NCBI RefSeq assembly: GCF_030063185.1
Contig: NZ_JASISP010000015.1
Span: 1-64,000, forward strand
Direction of reading: 5' to 3'
Source: Arthrobacter sp. H35-D1
GTDB lineage: Bacteria; Actinomycetota; Actinomycetes; Actinomycetales; Micrococcaceae
Length of the DNA: 64,000 bases
This document shows positions 18,027-26,799 of the stretch, piece after piece. The notes beneath the pieces are model-generated. The model was not told the origin of the DNA, searched no databases, and was given only the letters and a program-made list of their open reading frames with translations. Both the position numbers and the translations under genes were made by a program. Position 1 is the first letter of the stretch. Each line of letters starts with the position of its first letter.

Positions 18027-21000
18027 ATGGCTTTAAACGTTTTCGCCCACCAGAACACGCGCAAACGGCTCTTTTCCGTTTCCGCCGCGGCGTTGATGGG
18101 CGCAGCCGTCGTCGCCGGCGCGCTGGTTTACCCTGGCTTCAGCACCGCCGATGTGGACCTGAACGACGGCAGCGTGTGGGTGACGAACCGCAACATCAAC
18201 ATGGTGGGCCACCTCAACGTCCCCTCCAAGGTCCTCGACGGCGGGTTCACCGCTACCACCGGCGGCTTCGACGTGCTCCAGGACGCCGGCACGGTGTTCA
18301 TGGACAACGACTCCGGCACCCTGCTGAACCAGGTGGACGTGCCGGCCATGACGCTGACCCAGGACACAGCCTTGGGCGGGGCAAAGGCACTCTCCCTCGG
18401 CAGCGCCATCACCGTGGTCACCGACCCGGCCGCCGGCAAGGTCTGGGCCGTTCCCACCTCCGAGGCCGGCTCGTTCGATGAGAAAACCAGCAAACCCATC
18501 CTGGCGAAAATCAGCAACGCACGGGCCGCCGTCGCACTTTCAACGCACGACGGCGCCAGTCAAGTCTTCGTGCTCAACCCCCGCACCGCCGTGCTCACGC
18601 AGTCGACGGTGGGCGGCGACGGCAAGGTGGTCGAGGCCAAGGAAGACGCGGTGGACGGCTTGCCCGATTCCGGCAAGCTCGCCATGACGGTGGTGGGGGA
18701 GGAAGCCGTGGTGCTGGATCCCGACACCGGCACGCTGTTCCTGCCCGGCAACAAGCGCGTTGAAATCCCGGCCGCCAAGGGAGCGAAGCTGCAGCAACGC
18801 AGCGAAAAGAGCGACTTCGTGGCGCTGGAAACCGGCAACGCACTGGTGCTGCAGCCACTGGACGGCGGGCAGGCAACCACCCTGGACATCGGTTCGCTGG
18901 GCCAGCCCATTGCCCCGGTGCAGCAGGACGGCTGCGTCCACGGCGCCTGGAACGGCTCCAACCAATACCTCTTCCACTGCCCGGGCGGCGACTCCAAGCC
19001 CGTCGGCATTCCCAAGGCCACGGCGGCGTCGGAGCTTGTGTTCCGCAAGAACCGCGACGTGGTGGTGCTCAACGACATGGCCGGCGGCGACGTGTGGCTG
19101 GTCAACCAAAACTTGATGCTGGTGAACAATTGGGATGATCTCACAGTTGATGAGAAGAACGCCGACAACGCCGACAAGGACTCCTCCGACCCCAACGTGG
19201 TGAACACGCTGCCGGACCGGACCAAGCCCAACCGGCCGCCGCTGGCCGAACCGGACCGGTTTGGGGTCCGGGCCGGCAGCACCACCTTGCTGCCGGTGCT
19301 CTACAACGACTCCGACCCTGACGGCGACGTGCTGACAGTGCGGGACAGCGCCAGCGAGATCAAGGCCGGCGCCCTGCAAACCGTGTACGGCGGGACGGGA
19401 CTGCAACTGGTGGTGCCCGCCGACGCTGCTGCCGGCACGGAAACGTTCAGCTACACCAACGACGACGGCCGCGGCGGCACCGCCACAGGCAACGTCAGCG
19501 TGCGCGTGGTGCCTGAGGCGGAAAACTCGGAGCCCGTTTCCATGCGCGCCACCACCATGGTGGTGGCGCAGGGTCAAACCATCAGCCAAAACGTGTTGGC
19601 CGACATGATCGACCCCGACGGCGACAGCATCTTCCTGGTCGGTGCCAGCACGGCGGAAGAAACCGGACAGGTGAAATTCACCCCCGACGGCGAGCTGAGC
19701 TACACCGACGACGGCTCCTCCAACGGCCTGCGCACCGTGACCATCAAGGTCTCGGACACCCGCTCCATCGTGGAAAAGAAGATCAAGATCAACGTCTTGC
19801 CTGCCGGCGGAGTGCCGCCGGTGGCCAACGCCGACTATGTGCGCGTGGTGGTGGGCCAAAGCGCCATCGTGGAGCCGCTGAAGAACGACCAGGATCCGCT
19901 CGGCGGGGAACTGCGCTTGGCCAGCGTGGACAAGCCGGACACCGGAACAGCATCCCCCATTGCCGACAACGGCACGTTCACCTTCACCTCGGACACGCTC
20001 GGCGCCAGCTACCTGAGCTACCAGGTCACCAACGGGCCGCAAAGCGCCACCGGCCTCATCCGCGTCGACGTGGTCCCGTCACAGGAAGACCTTGCCCCCA
20101 TCGCCGTGAAAGACATGGCGCTGCTGCCGGTGGGTGGCACCGTCGTGGTGGATGTGCTGGGCAACGACACCGACCCAGCCGGCGGCGTGCTCGTGGCGCG
20201 TGGAGTGGACGTTCCTGAAAATGCCGGTGTCTCGGTGACGGTGCTTGAACACAACGTGGTGAAGATTACCGACATCCGCGACCCCGGCCTGCCTGTCACC
20301 GTCGGCTACACAGTCTCCAACGGCCAAGGTACCTCCACCGGTGCCATCTCCGTGGTTCGCATTCCCTCCGCGTCCACCCTGCAACCGCCCGTGGCGCGCC
20401 CCGACGTGGTCGATGTCCGTGCCGGGGACGTGGTGCGCATCCCCGTGCTTGACAACGATTTCGACCCCAACGGTGAAAAGCTCAAACGCCCCGAGATAGT
20501 TGATGCGCCCACTGCCGAGACCGGCAAGCTGTGGGTGGACCAGAACTCGCTGCGCTTTCTGGCCGGCGACACCGCCGGATCGGCAACGGCCATTTACCAG
20601 GTCACCAATGACTCGGGACAATCCGATTCGGCCTCCGTGACCATTAACATCGTTGCCGCAGACCCCGAGCGGAATCTGCCGCCGGCCCCGAAGAACGTTG
20701 AAGGCCGGGCGATCGCGGGCGGCCGGGCCAAGATCCAGATCCCGTTGGACGGCATTGACCCAGACGGCGATTCGGTCCAGCTTGCCGGGATCGACATTGC
20801 CCCCACACTCGGCACGGCCGTGGCAGGCAAGGGCTTTATTGTGTACACGGCGGCGGGGAACTCCGCCGGCACCGACAAATTCACCTACAAGGTCAGGGAC
20901 CGCTTGGGCGCCGAAGCCATTGGCACGGTGGAGGTGGGCATTGCCCCGGAAGACTCCAGCAACCGCCCGCCCGCGGCCGACGACGACTTTATTTCCATGC

Positions 21001-24000
21001 GCCCCGGCCGCCAGGTGGCCCTTGACGTGGTGCTCAATGACTCCGATCCCGACGGCGACGCGCTGTTCGTGGTCAAGGACGGCTTCACCGGGCCCGAGGA
21101 GATGGCGCCTTCAGTAACGGAGCTGGGCCGGGTGCTGCTGACAAGTCCTGCCGCTCCCGGGATTGCCACCATGGGCTACACCGCGGGCGATCCAACGGGA
21201 GCCACTGCCACGGCGAACATCCGCATGACGGTCACCCCCGACGCGCCGCTGCGTGCTCCCATCGCCCGCGACGACGAAGTGACCATCTCGGAAGCGTTGG
21301 GGAAGAACACCGTGGACGTGCCGGTGTTGAAGAACGACGAGGACCCCGACGGCGTTGCCGAACAGCTCAAGGTGACGCTGGGGCTGCCCAACCCGAACGC
21401 GTCGGTGAATTCCGACGGGACGCTGCGCATCGCGCTGACGGCGGAATCCCAGATGGTGCCGTACACGGTCACCGACCAAGACGATCTCGCCTCCACCGCC
21501 ATCGTCTGGGTGCCCGGTTTGGACGCCCAATACCCGGTGTTGGCCAGCAACGAGGTCATCAAGGTCCAGGCGGGGGAATCCGCCGTCGCCAAACTTTCCA
21601 AGTACGTCAAGGTGCGTGCCGGCCGGACGCCGCGGATCACCCAGGCGGACAAGGTGAAAATGATTGGTGCCGACGCCGCCAAGGCCGTCACGGCCGACGG
21701 CGCCGGGCTGAAATATGCTGCCAAGCTCGACTTTTATGGCCCCGGATCCATCACCTTCGAGGTCACCGACGGCACCGGCCCGGACGATCCCGACGGGCTC
21801 AAGTCCACGCTGACCATCATGACCGAGGTTGCTCCTGCCCCGGCGAAGAACCTGCCGCCGAAGCTGCAGGGCACTTCCCTTGCCGTGGCGCAGCTGGAAT
21901 CCGGCACCGTGAACCTTGGGCTGCTGGCCAGCGACCCCGAGAAGGACGCGCTGAAATTTGCCCTGACCGGCGCCACGCCTGCGGGCCTTTCCGCCAAGCT
22001 CGACGGCGAAACCCTCACCGTGGAAGCGGGCAAGGATGCGGCGTTCGGCTCGGTGTCCACCGTGGGGATTTCGGTGGAGGACGGGCACAACCCGCCCGTG
22101 GAGGCGGCGGTGGGCGTGAACGTCACGTCGTCCACCAAGCCCAAGGCCGTGGCGAATGACGACTCGGTCCCGGACGCCCACGCCGGTCGGCTGGAAACAG
22201 TGCCGGTGCTGGTCAATGACGTCAACCCCTTCCCGGACACGCCCTTGAAGATTGTCAATGCCAAACTGACCACAGGCGCGCCCGGCACCCAAGTGGCCGT
22301 CGTGGGGGACCAAGTCAGCGTCCAAGCGCCGGAGGACTTTACCGGCAACGTGGTGGTGGGTTACACCGTGGAGGACAAGACGGGGGACCACGACCGCTGG
22401 GTTGAGGGCCGGGTCACCATGAAGGTGAAGGGCAAGCCGGCGGTTCCTTCGGTGGCGCTGGTGCAGGAGGTCAAGAATAAATCAGTGCTGTTGAAGTGGA
22501 ACACGCCCGTTGACAACGGCTCGCCGCTGACCGGCTACACGGTCAAGCGCAGCGACGGAGTCACCCAGGAATGTGCCACCAACACCTGCCTGATTACCGG
22601 CTTGAAGAACGCCAAGCCGTACACCTTCAGCGTGAATGCGAAGAATGCGGTGGGGGAGTCCGCCTTCTCCAAGCCGTCCGCTTCGGCCACCCCGGACCAG
22701 CAGCCGGACAAGCCAGCGGCGCCCACCATTGCGCGCGGCGACACGCAGCTTGATGTCAGCTGGAGCACTCCCGTCGGGGAATACTCCCCGGTGAAGAAAT
22801 TCAACGTTCAGATCTCCCCGGTGCCCGCCGGGCAGAACCCGCAGCGGACGGTTGGCCAGGTCAGCAAGCTCACCTGGAAGGGACTGACAAACGGCACCGA
22901 ATACACCTTCCGTGTGCAGGCGGTGAACAACGCGCCCAAACCGTCGGCATGGAGCGAATACGCAGCCAGGCCCGGCAAGCCCGCCGGGAAGCCCTTTGCT
23001 CCGGCAGCACCCACCACCACCTTGCTTGACACAGTGGGAAACCAGAACCAGGTGCGGGTTAACTGGACCCAACCCAAGCTCAACGGCGGAGAGTTGAAGA
23101 AGTACACGTTGACCACCTACCTGGACGGTGCGGCGCAAAAGTCCACTACAACCACCACACGCAGCGCCACGGTCAGTTTGCCCAACGGCACCGGAAGCTA
23201 CAGTTTCCGTGTGGCTGTTGCCACTGAAGTGGCGGCCTCGGACCGCAGCGCCCCGTCGGCCGGGCGGCGGTCGGTGAGCAAACCGGGAACGGTGGGCAGG
23301 GCGACCATCGCGCCGGCCAACACGGGAGCGGCCGGTGGCAGAATCACCGTCAACTTCACCCGGCTCAGCGGGCCCGGCTTGGGCGGATCCACGGCGGGGG
23401 AGATGAGCTATTACGCCAATGTGACCCCGGGCGGGAACAACATTCCCATTACGCCAGGGGGAAGCGTGTCTGCCAGCAACGGCAAGAACACCACGGTGAC
23501 CGTCTACGCGAAGTCATCGGCTTTTGCTTCGGCAGGGAATGCCTCCACGCCCTCCAATGCAGTGAAGCCCTACGGGACGGCCGGTGCGGCGGGGCTCAGC
23601 GGAACGGACGGAAAAAAGGACAGCAAGAACGTCAGCTACGCATGGAGCATTCCCGGCGGCGCCGTGGACTCGGTGCGGGTCGAGGTTCGCATCAACCGCG
23701 GTGCCTGGTCCGCCAAGACCAGCAACGGCAGCGCCACCTTCAACACTGGAGGGTACGGCAAGACGGCCACGATTGAGGCACGGTCGGTGAACTCCATTGG
23801 CAAGTTCGGCCCCGTGAAAACGGTGAAGCCAAAGAGCGGAGCCAAAACTCCGCCACCGCCACCGAAGCCCACGTCCTGGACAGTGGAGGCGACGCCAAAC
23901 CGAAGCTGCTTGGAGAAGGCATCCGGCAGCGGAGACCATTACACACCCGGCAGCCCCGCCAACTGCTCATCGCAGTGGCTGGAGGCCAAAACGCCGGTGC

Positions 24001-24146
24001 AGGTGAATTGCTACAAATATTGGGGCAGTGCAACCCAAGATCACAAGTGGTACCACATCACCACACCCGGTTACAGCGACTGGGGGTTTGTGAAGGCCCT
24101 GTCCACCAACCTGACAGCCGTGCCAGGCATGCCGGAGTGCAAGTGA
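18027..24146 (+). CDS. giant Ig-like/fibronectin type III surface protein B (tandem paralogue)
   Basis: 2039 aa with the same order as protein A: N-terminal helix at about 17-40, propeller-like domain beginning with the same DLNDGSVWVTNR block, about ten Ig-like repeats with DPDGD-type motifs, FN3 domains from about residue 1471, a polyproline linker near 1940 and a four-cysteine C-terminal domain. The lysine/glutamate-rich linker of protein A is absent here. The Ig-like part is closely alignable with A by eye. The final 90-100 residues are not: A ends in a GGNIRCR tail, B in a VPGMPECK tail, although both keep four cysteines. This pattern suggests a conserved stalk with a changed tip. AAGGG lies 8-9 nt before the ATG. 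The duplication is old enough for substantial divergence. Confidence 0.8.
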   Translation: MALNVFAHQNTRKRLFSVSAAALMGAAVVAGALVYPGFSTADVDLNDGSVWVTNRNINMVGHLNVPSKVLDGGFTATTGGFDVLQDAGTVFMDNDSGTLLNQVDVPAMTLTQDTALGGAKALSLGSAITVVTDPAAGKVWAVPTSEAGSFDEKTSKPILAKISNARAAVALSTHDGASQVFVLNPRTAVLTQSTVGGDGKVVEAKEDAVDGLPDSGKLAMTVVGEEAVVLDPDTGTLFLPGNKRVEIPAAKGAKLQQRSEKSDFVALETGNALVLQPLDGGQATTLDIGSLGQPIAPVQQDGCVHGAWNGSNQYLFHCPGGDSKPVGIPKATAASELVFRKNRDVVVLNDMAGGDVWLVNQNLMLVNNWDDLTVDEKNADNADKDSSDPNVVNTLPDRTKPNRPPLAEPDRFGVRAGSTTLLPVLYNDSDPDGDVLTVRDSASEIKAGALQTVYGGTGLQLVVPADAAAGTETFSYTNDDGRGGTATGNVSVRVVPEAENSEPVSMRATTMVVAQGQTISQNVLADMIDPDGDSIFLVGASTAEETGQVKFTPDGELSYTDDGSSNGLRTVTIKVSDTRSIVEKKIKINVLPAGGVPPVANADYVRVVVGQSAIVEPLKNDQDPLGGELRLASVDKPDTGTASPIADNGTFTFTSDTLGASYLSYQVTNGPQSATGLIRVDVVPSQEDLAPIAVKDMALLPVGGTVVVDVLGNDTDPAGGVLVARGVDVPENAGVSVTVLEHNVVKITDIRDPGLPVTVGYTVSNGQGTSTGAISVVRIPSASTLQPPVARPDVVDVRAGDVVRIPVLDNDFDPNGEKLKRPEIVDAPTAETGKLWVDQNSLRFLAGDTAGSATAIYQVTNDSGQSDSASVTINIVAADPERNLPPAPKNVEGRAIAGGRAKIQIPLDGIDPDGDSVQLAGIDIAPTLGTAVAGKGFIVYTAAGNSAGTDKFTYKVRDRLGAEAIGTVEVGIAPEDSSNRPPAADDDFISMRPGRQVALDVVLNDSDPDGDALFVVKDGFTGPEEMAPSVTELGRVLLTSPAAPGIATMGYTAGDPTGATATANIRMTVTPDAPLRAPIARDDEVTISEALGKNTVDVPVLKNDEDPDGVAEQLKVTLGLPNPNASVNSDGTLRIALTAESQMVPYTVTDQDDLASTAIVWVPGLDAQYPVLASNEVIKVQAGESAVAKLSKYVKVRAGRTPRITQADKVKMIGADAAKAVTADGAGLKYAAKLDFYGPGSITFEVTDGTGPDDPDGLKSTLTIMTEVAPAPAKNLPPKLQGTSLAVAQLESGTVNLGLLASDPEKDALKFALTGATPAGLSAKLDGETLTVEAGKDAAFGSVSTVGISVEDGHNPPVEAAVGVNVTSSTKPKAVANDDSVPDAHAGRLETVPVLVNDVNPFPDTPLKIVNAKLTTGAPGTQVAVVGDQVSVQAPEDFTGNVVVGYTVEDKTGDHDRWVEGRVTMKVKGKPAVPSVALVQEVKNKSVLLKWNTPVDNGSPLTGYTVKRSDGVTQECATNTCLITGLKNAKPYTFSVNAKNAVGESAFSKPSASATPDQQPDKPAAPTIARGDTQLDVSWSTPVGEYSPVKKFNVQISPVPAGQNPQRTVGQVSKLTWKGLTNGTEYTFRVQAVNNAPKPSAWSEYAARPGKPAGKPFAPAAPTTTLLDTVGNQNQVRVNWTQPKLNGGELKKYTLTTYLDGAAQKSTTTTTRSATVSLPNGTGSYSFRVAVATEVAASDRSAPSAGRRSVSKPGTVGRATIAPANTGAAGGRITVNFTRLSGPGLGGSTAGEMSYYANVTPGGNNIPITPGGSVSASNGKNTTVTVYAKSSAFASAGNASTPSNAVKPYGTAGAAGLSGTDGKKDSKNVSYAWSIPGGAVDSVRVEVRINRGAWSAKTSNGSATFNTGGYGKTATIEARSVNSIGKFGPVKTVKPKSGAKTPPPPPKPTSWTVEATPNRSCLEKASGSGDHYTPGSPANCSSQWLEAKTPVQVNCYKYWGSATQDHKWYHITTPGYSDWGFVKALSTNLTAVPGMPECK

Positions 24147-24176
24147 TGCCGGAGAGCCGCGGCCCGCAACTTTGGT

Positions 24177-24212
24177 CGCCGAGAACGGTGTGTTGTGACG
24201 CCGTTCTCGGCG
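24177..24212. terminator. perfect 12-bp hairpin after protein B
   Basis: The arms at 24177-24188 and 24201-24212 are perfectly complementary, with a 12-nt loop, 31 bp after the stop codon. It separates the giant genes from the MoxR operon transcriptionally. Confidence 0.7.
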
Positions 24213-24301
24213 GACGCAAGGCCTCGACAACGGGTTGTTCGTGCAGCGGGCGGATGAGATGGCCTGTGGCATCGTCGGCTGGCAGCGTTCGCGCCCCCTA
24301 A

Positions 24302-24365
24302 TGGCAAGTAACACCAACTACTGGATAAACTAATGCAGGTTTGCCGTGTGCGGTGCACACGGCAA
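24302..24365 (+). promoter_or_regulatory. candidate promoter and 5' hairpin of the MoxR-EssC operon
   Basis: TGGCAA (24302-24307) and TAAACT (24326-24331), 18 bp apart, make a fair sigma-70-type promoter. Just after the expected start site is a perfect 11-bp stem with a 3-nt loop (24341-24351 with 24355-24365), ending 22 nt before the MoxR ATG and just ahead of its AGAGGA ribosome-binding site. It may protect the 5' end or act as an operator. The promoter call is weak; the hairpin is exact. Confidence 0.4.
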
Positions 24366-24387
24366 CACGACTGAAAGAGGATGAACT

Positions 24388-25359
24388 ATGTCCATGACGC
24401 CGGAACAGGCCACGTGGTTTGCAGGAACGTTTGAAAAACTGGTGGCCAACGTGGGCCAGGCGATCTTGGGCAAATCCCACGTCATCAGCCTGACGCTGTC
24501 CGCCATGCTTGCCGAAGGCCATGTCCTGTTTGAGGATGCTCCCGGCACGGGCAAGACCATGCTGGCCAGGGCGATTTCGGCGACGGTCAAGGGCACCAAC
24601 TCGCGCATCCAGTTCACCCCCGACCTGTTGCCCTCCGACGTCACCGGCGTCATGATCTACGACCAGAAATCCCAGGAATTCGAATTCCACAAGGGACCCA
24701 TCTTCGCAACCATCGTGTTGGCGGATGAGATCAACCGGGCCTCGCCCAAGACCCAGTCCGCACTGCTGGAAGTCATGGAAGAATCCCGGGTGACCATGGA
24801 CGGCACCACGTATGAGACGGGCCGCCCGTTCATGGTGCTGGCCACCCAGAACCCCATTGAACAGGCCGGCACCTACCGCCTCCCGGAAGCCCAGCTGGAC
24901 CGCTTCCTTGTCAAGACCTCCATTGGCTACCCGGACCACGCCTCCACCGTGCAGCTGCTCTCCGGTGCCAGCCAGCGTGACAGGACCTCGACGCTGCAGG
25001 CGATCATCACACCCCAGGCAGTCTCCGAGATGGCCGACCTTGCCGCCACCACGCACACCGATGCGGCCGTGCTGGAGTACATTTCCCGCCTGTGCGAAGA
25101 AACCCGCAGCGCTTCGGAAACCCGCTTGGGCGTTTCCGTCCGCGGTGCCATCGCCATGGTGCGCCTCGCCAAGGTCTGGGCCGCATCGAAGGGACGCAAC
25201 TACGTCCTGCCCGACGACGTGAAAGAGCTCGCGCCCTACGTGTGGACGCACCGTTTCGTCATGGATCCGGAAGCTGAATTCGCCGGCGCCACCCCCGAGG
25301 TGGTCCTGGCACGCGTCTTGGCCGAAGTGGCAGCACCCCAGCAGCGGGCCTCTGTTTAG
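24388..25359 (+). CDS. MoxR-family AAA+ ATPase
   Basis: 323 aa cytosolic ATPase. Walker A is APGTGKTML near residue 51, Walker B is IVLADEINRASPKTQ near 112 and sensor 1 is ATQNPIEQ near 152; an arginine-rich lid domain follows. MoxR proteins act as chaperone-like ATPases on membrane or metal-binding partners. They are typically encoded next to DUF58 and transglutaminase-like genes, exactly as here. AGAGGA precedes the ATG by about 8 nt. It is first of a run of co-directional genes reaching to 41639. A 108-bp gap to the DUF58 gene carries no visible terminator. Confidence 0.93.
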   Translation: MSMTPEQATWFAGTFEKLVANVGQAILGKSHVISLTLSAMLAEGHVLFEDAPGTGKTMLARAISATVKGTNSRIQFTPDLLPSDVTGVMIYDQKSQEFEFHKGPIFATIVLADEINRASPKTQSALLEVMEESRVTMDGTTYETGRPFMVLATQNPIEQAGTYRLPEAQLDRFLVKTSIGYPDHASTVQLLSGASQRDRTSTLQAIITPQAVSEMADLAATTHTDAAVLEYISRLCEETRSASETRLGVSVRGAIAMVRLAKVWAASKGRNYVLPDDVKELAPYVWTHRFVMDPEAEFAGATPEVVLARVLAEVAAPQQRASV

Positions 25360-25467
25360 GCGTCACTGCAAGGTCTAGGCGTCACCGCACGGTGGTTTAG
25401 GCACGGCAGCACGGCAGCACGGCAAAAACGCCAGTTCGGCAACAGCACATTCAGGCAAAGGTTTAGC

Positions 25468-26799
25468 ATGAGCATCAAATCCAGCGCGGAAAAGGTCGGG
25501 AACGTCCTCTCCCGGCCCTTCCACCGCGAAGGAACACCCACACGCCTGCACCCCGCGTCCTTGTGGCGTGAAGCGGGTGCGGTCGCCAAAATTTATGTGG
25601 GGCCCGTGTGGTCCAAAGTCACGGCTTGGTGCCGCCGCTACATTGCGCCCGGCCTGGCAACCATCAGCACCCTGGGCTTCGTGGTCCTTGGCGCGGCGCT
25701 GGTGCTGTGGATCCTGGGTGTCGCCTTTGGCTGGCAGGAAGCCAAGGTGGCAGGCCTGCTGGCCGTGGTGCTGTTGCTGATTGCCATCGCCTTCATCCTG
25801 GGCAAGTCCATGTATGCGGTGAAGCTGGATCTTGCCCGCACCCGCGTCGCCGTGGGCGACAACGCCGTGGGCAGCATCGCCGTCGCCAACACCTCCGCAC
25901 GCACCGTGCTGCCGGCCGCCGTCGAACTTCCCGTGGGCCAGGCCACTGCGCTGTTTCACCTGCCGCGCATGAAGACCGGCGAAATTCACGAGGATCTTTT
26001 CACCATCCCCACCACCCGCCGCGCCGTCATCACCGTGGGCCCCGTGCGTTCCGTGCGCGCGGACCCCCTGCACTTGCTGCGCCGCCAGCTGTTGTGGACC
26101 GATCCCACCGATCTTTATGTGCACCCCCGCACCACCTCCCTTGACGGGCCCGCCGCAGGATTCCTGAAGGACCTCGAGGGCCTGACCACCCGTGACCTGT
26201 CCAGCTCGGACATCGCCTTCCATGCCTTGCGCGACTATGTTCCGGGCGACGACCGCCGCCACATCCACTGGAAAACCACCGCACGCACCGGCAAGCTCAT
26301 GGTGCGCCAATTCGACGAGACGCGCCGCTCCCACATGGCTGTCGCCCTGTCGATCAACACCGATGAATACGAGCACGACGACGATTTCGAGTTGGCGATT
26401 TCGGCCGCGGCCTCGCTGGGCCGCCAGGCCATCAAGGAAAACCGCGAGCTGAGCGTCCTGACCCAGCGCGGGCCCATGCACTGTGAAACAGGCAAGAACC
26501 TCCTCGACGACATGACCCGAGTGCAGGGCTTCAACCGCCGCGGCACCACCGTTGACTTGGCCCGCACCCTCTCCGACGCCGTCCCCAACGCCTCGGTGGT
26601 GTTCCTTGTGGTCGGTTCGAAGGTGACACCGGCCCAGCTGCGCAGTGCGGCCGCCGCGGTGCCGCCTGGCGTCCGCGCCTTTGCCGTGCGTTGCTACACG
26701 GGGGCGCACGCGGGACGTGCCAACATTGCCGATCTGACCGTCCTGACGCTGGGCGACCTTGATGATCTGGCCCTCGTACTGAGAAAGGCTGTCGCATGA
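25468..26799 (+). CDS. DUF58 domain membrane protein
   Basis: 443 aa. Two hydrophobic segments lie at about residues 62-112, followed by a cytosolic or surface domain with the DUF58 signature GDDRRHIHWKTTARTGKL near residue 255 and a von Willebrand A-like remainder. DUF58 proteins partner MoxR ATPases; their molecular role is undefined. The stop overlaps the next gene's ATG by 4 bp (ATGA), so the transglutaminase-like protein is co-translated. The first 50 residues are basic and probably cytosolic. Confidence 0.88.
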   Translation: MSIKSSAEKVGNVLSRPFHREGTPTRLHPASLWREAGAVAKIYVGPVWSKVTAWCRRYIAPGLATISTLGFVVLGAALVLWILGVAFGWQEAKVAGLLAVVLLLIAIAFILGKSMYAVKLDLARTRVAVGDNAVGSIAVANTSARTVLPAAVELPVGQATALFHLPRMKTGEIHEDLFTIPTTRRAVITVGPVRSVRADPLHLLRRQLLWTDPTDLYVHPRTTSLDGPAAGFLKDLEGLTTRDLSSSDIAFHALRDYVPGDDRRHIHWKTTARTGKLMVRQFDETRRSHMAVALSINTDEYEHDDDFELAISAAASLGRQAIKENRELSVLTQRGPMHCETGKNLLDDMTRVQGFNRRGTTVDLARTLSDAVPNASVVFLVVGSKVTPAQLRSAAAAVPPGVRAFAVRCYTGAHAGRANIADLTVLTLGDLDDLALVLRKAVA

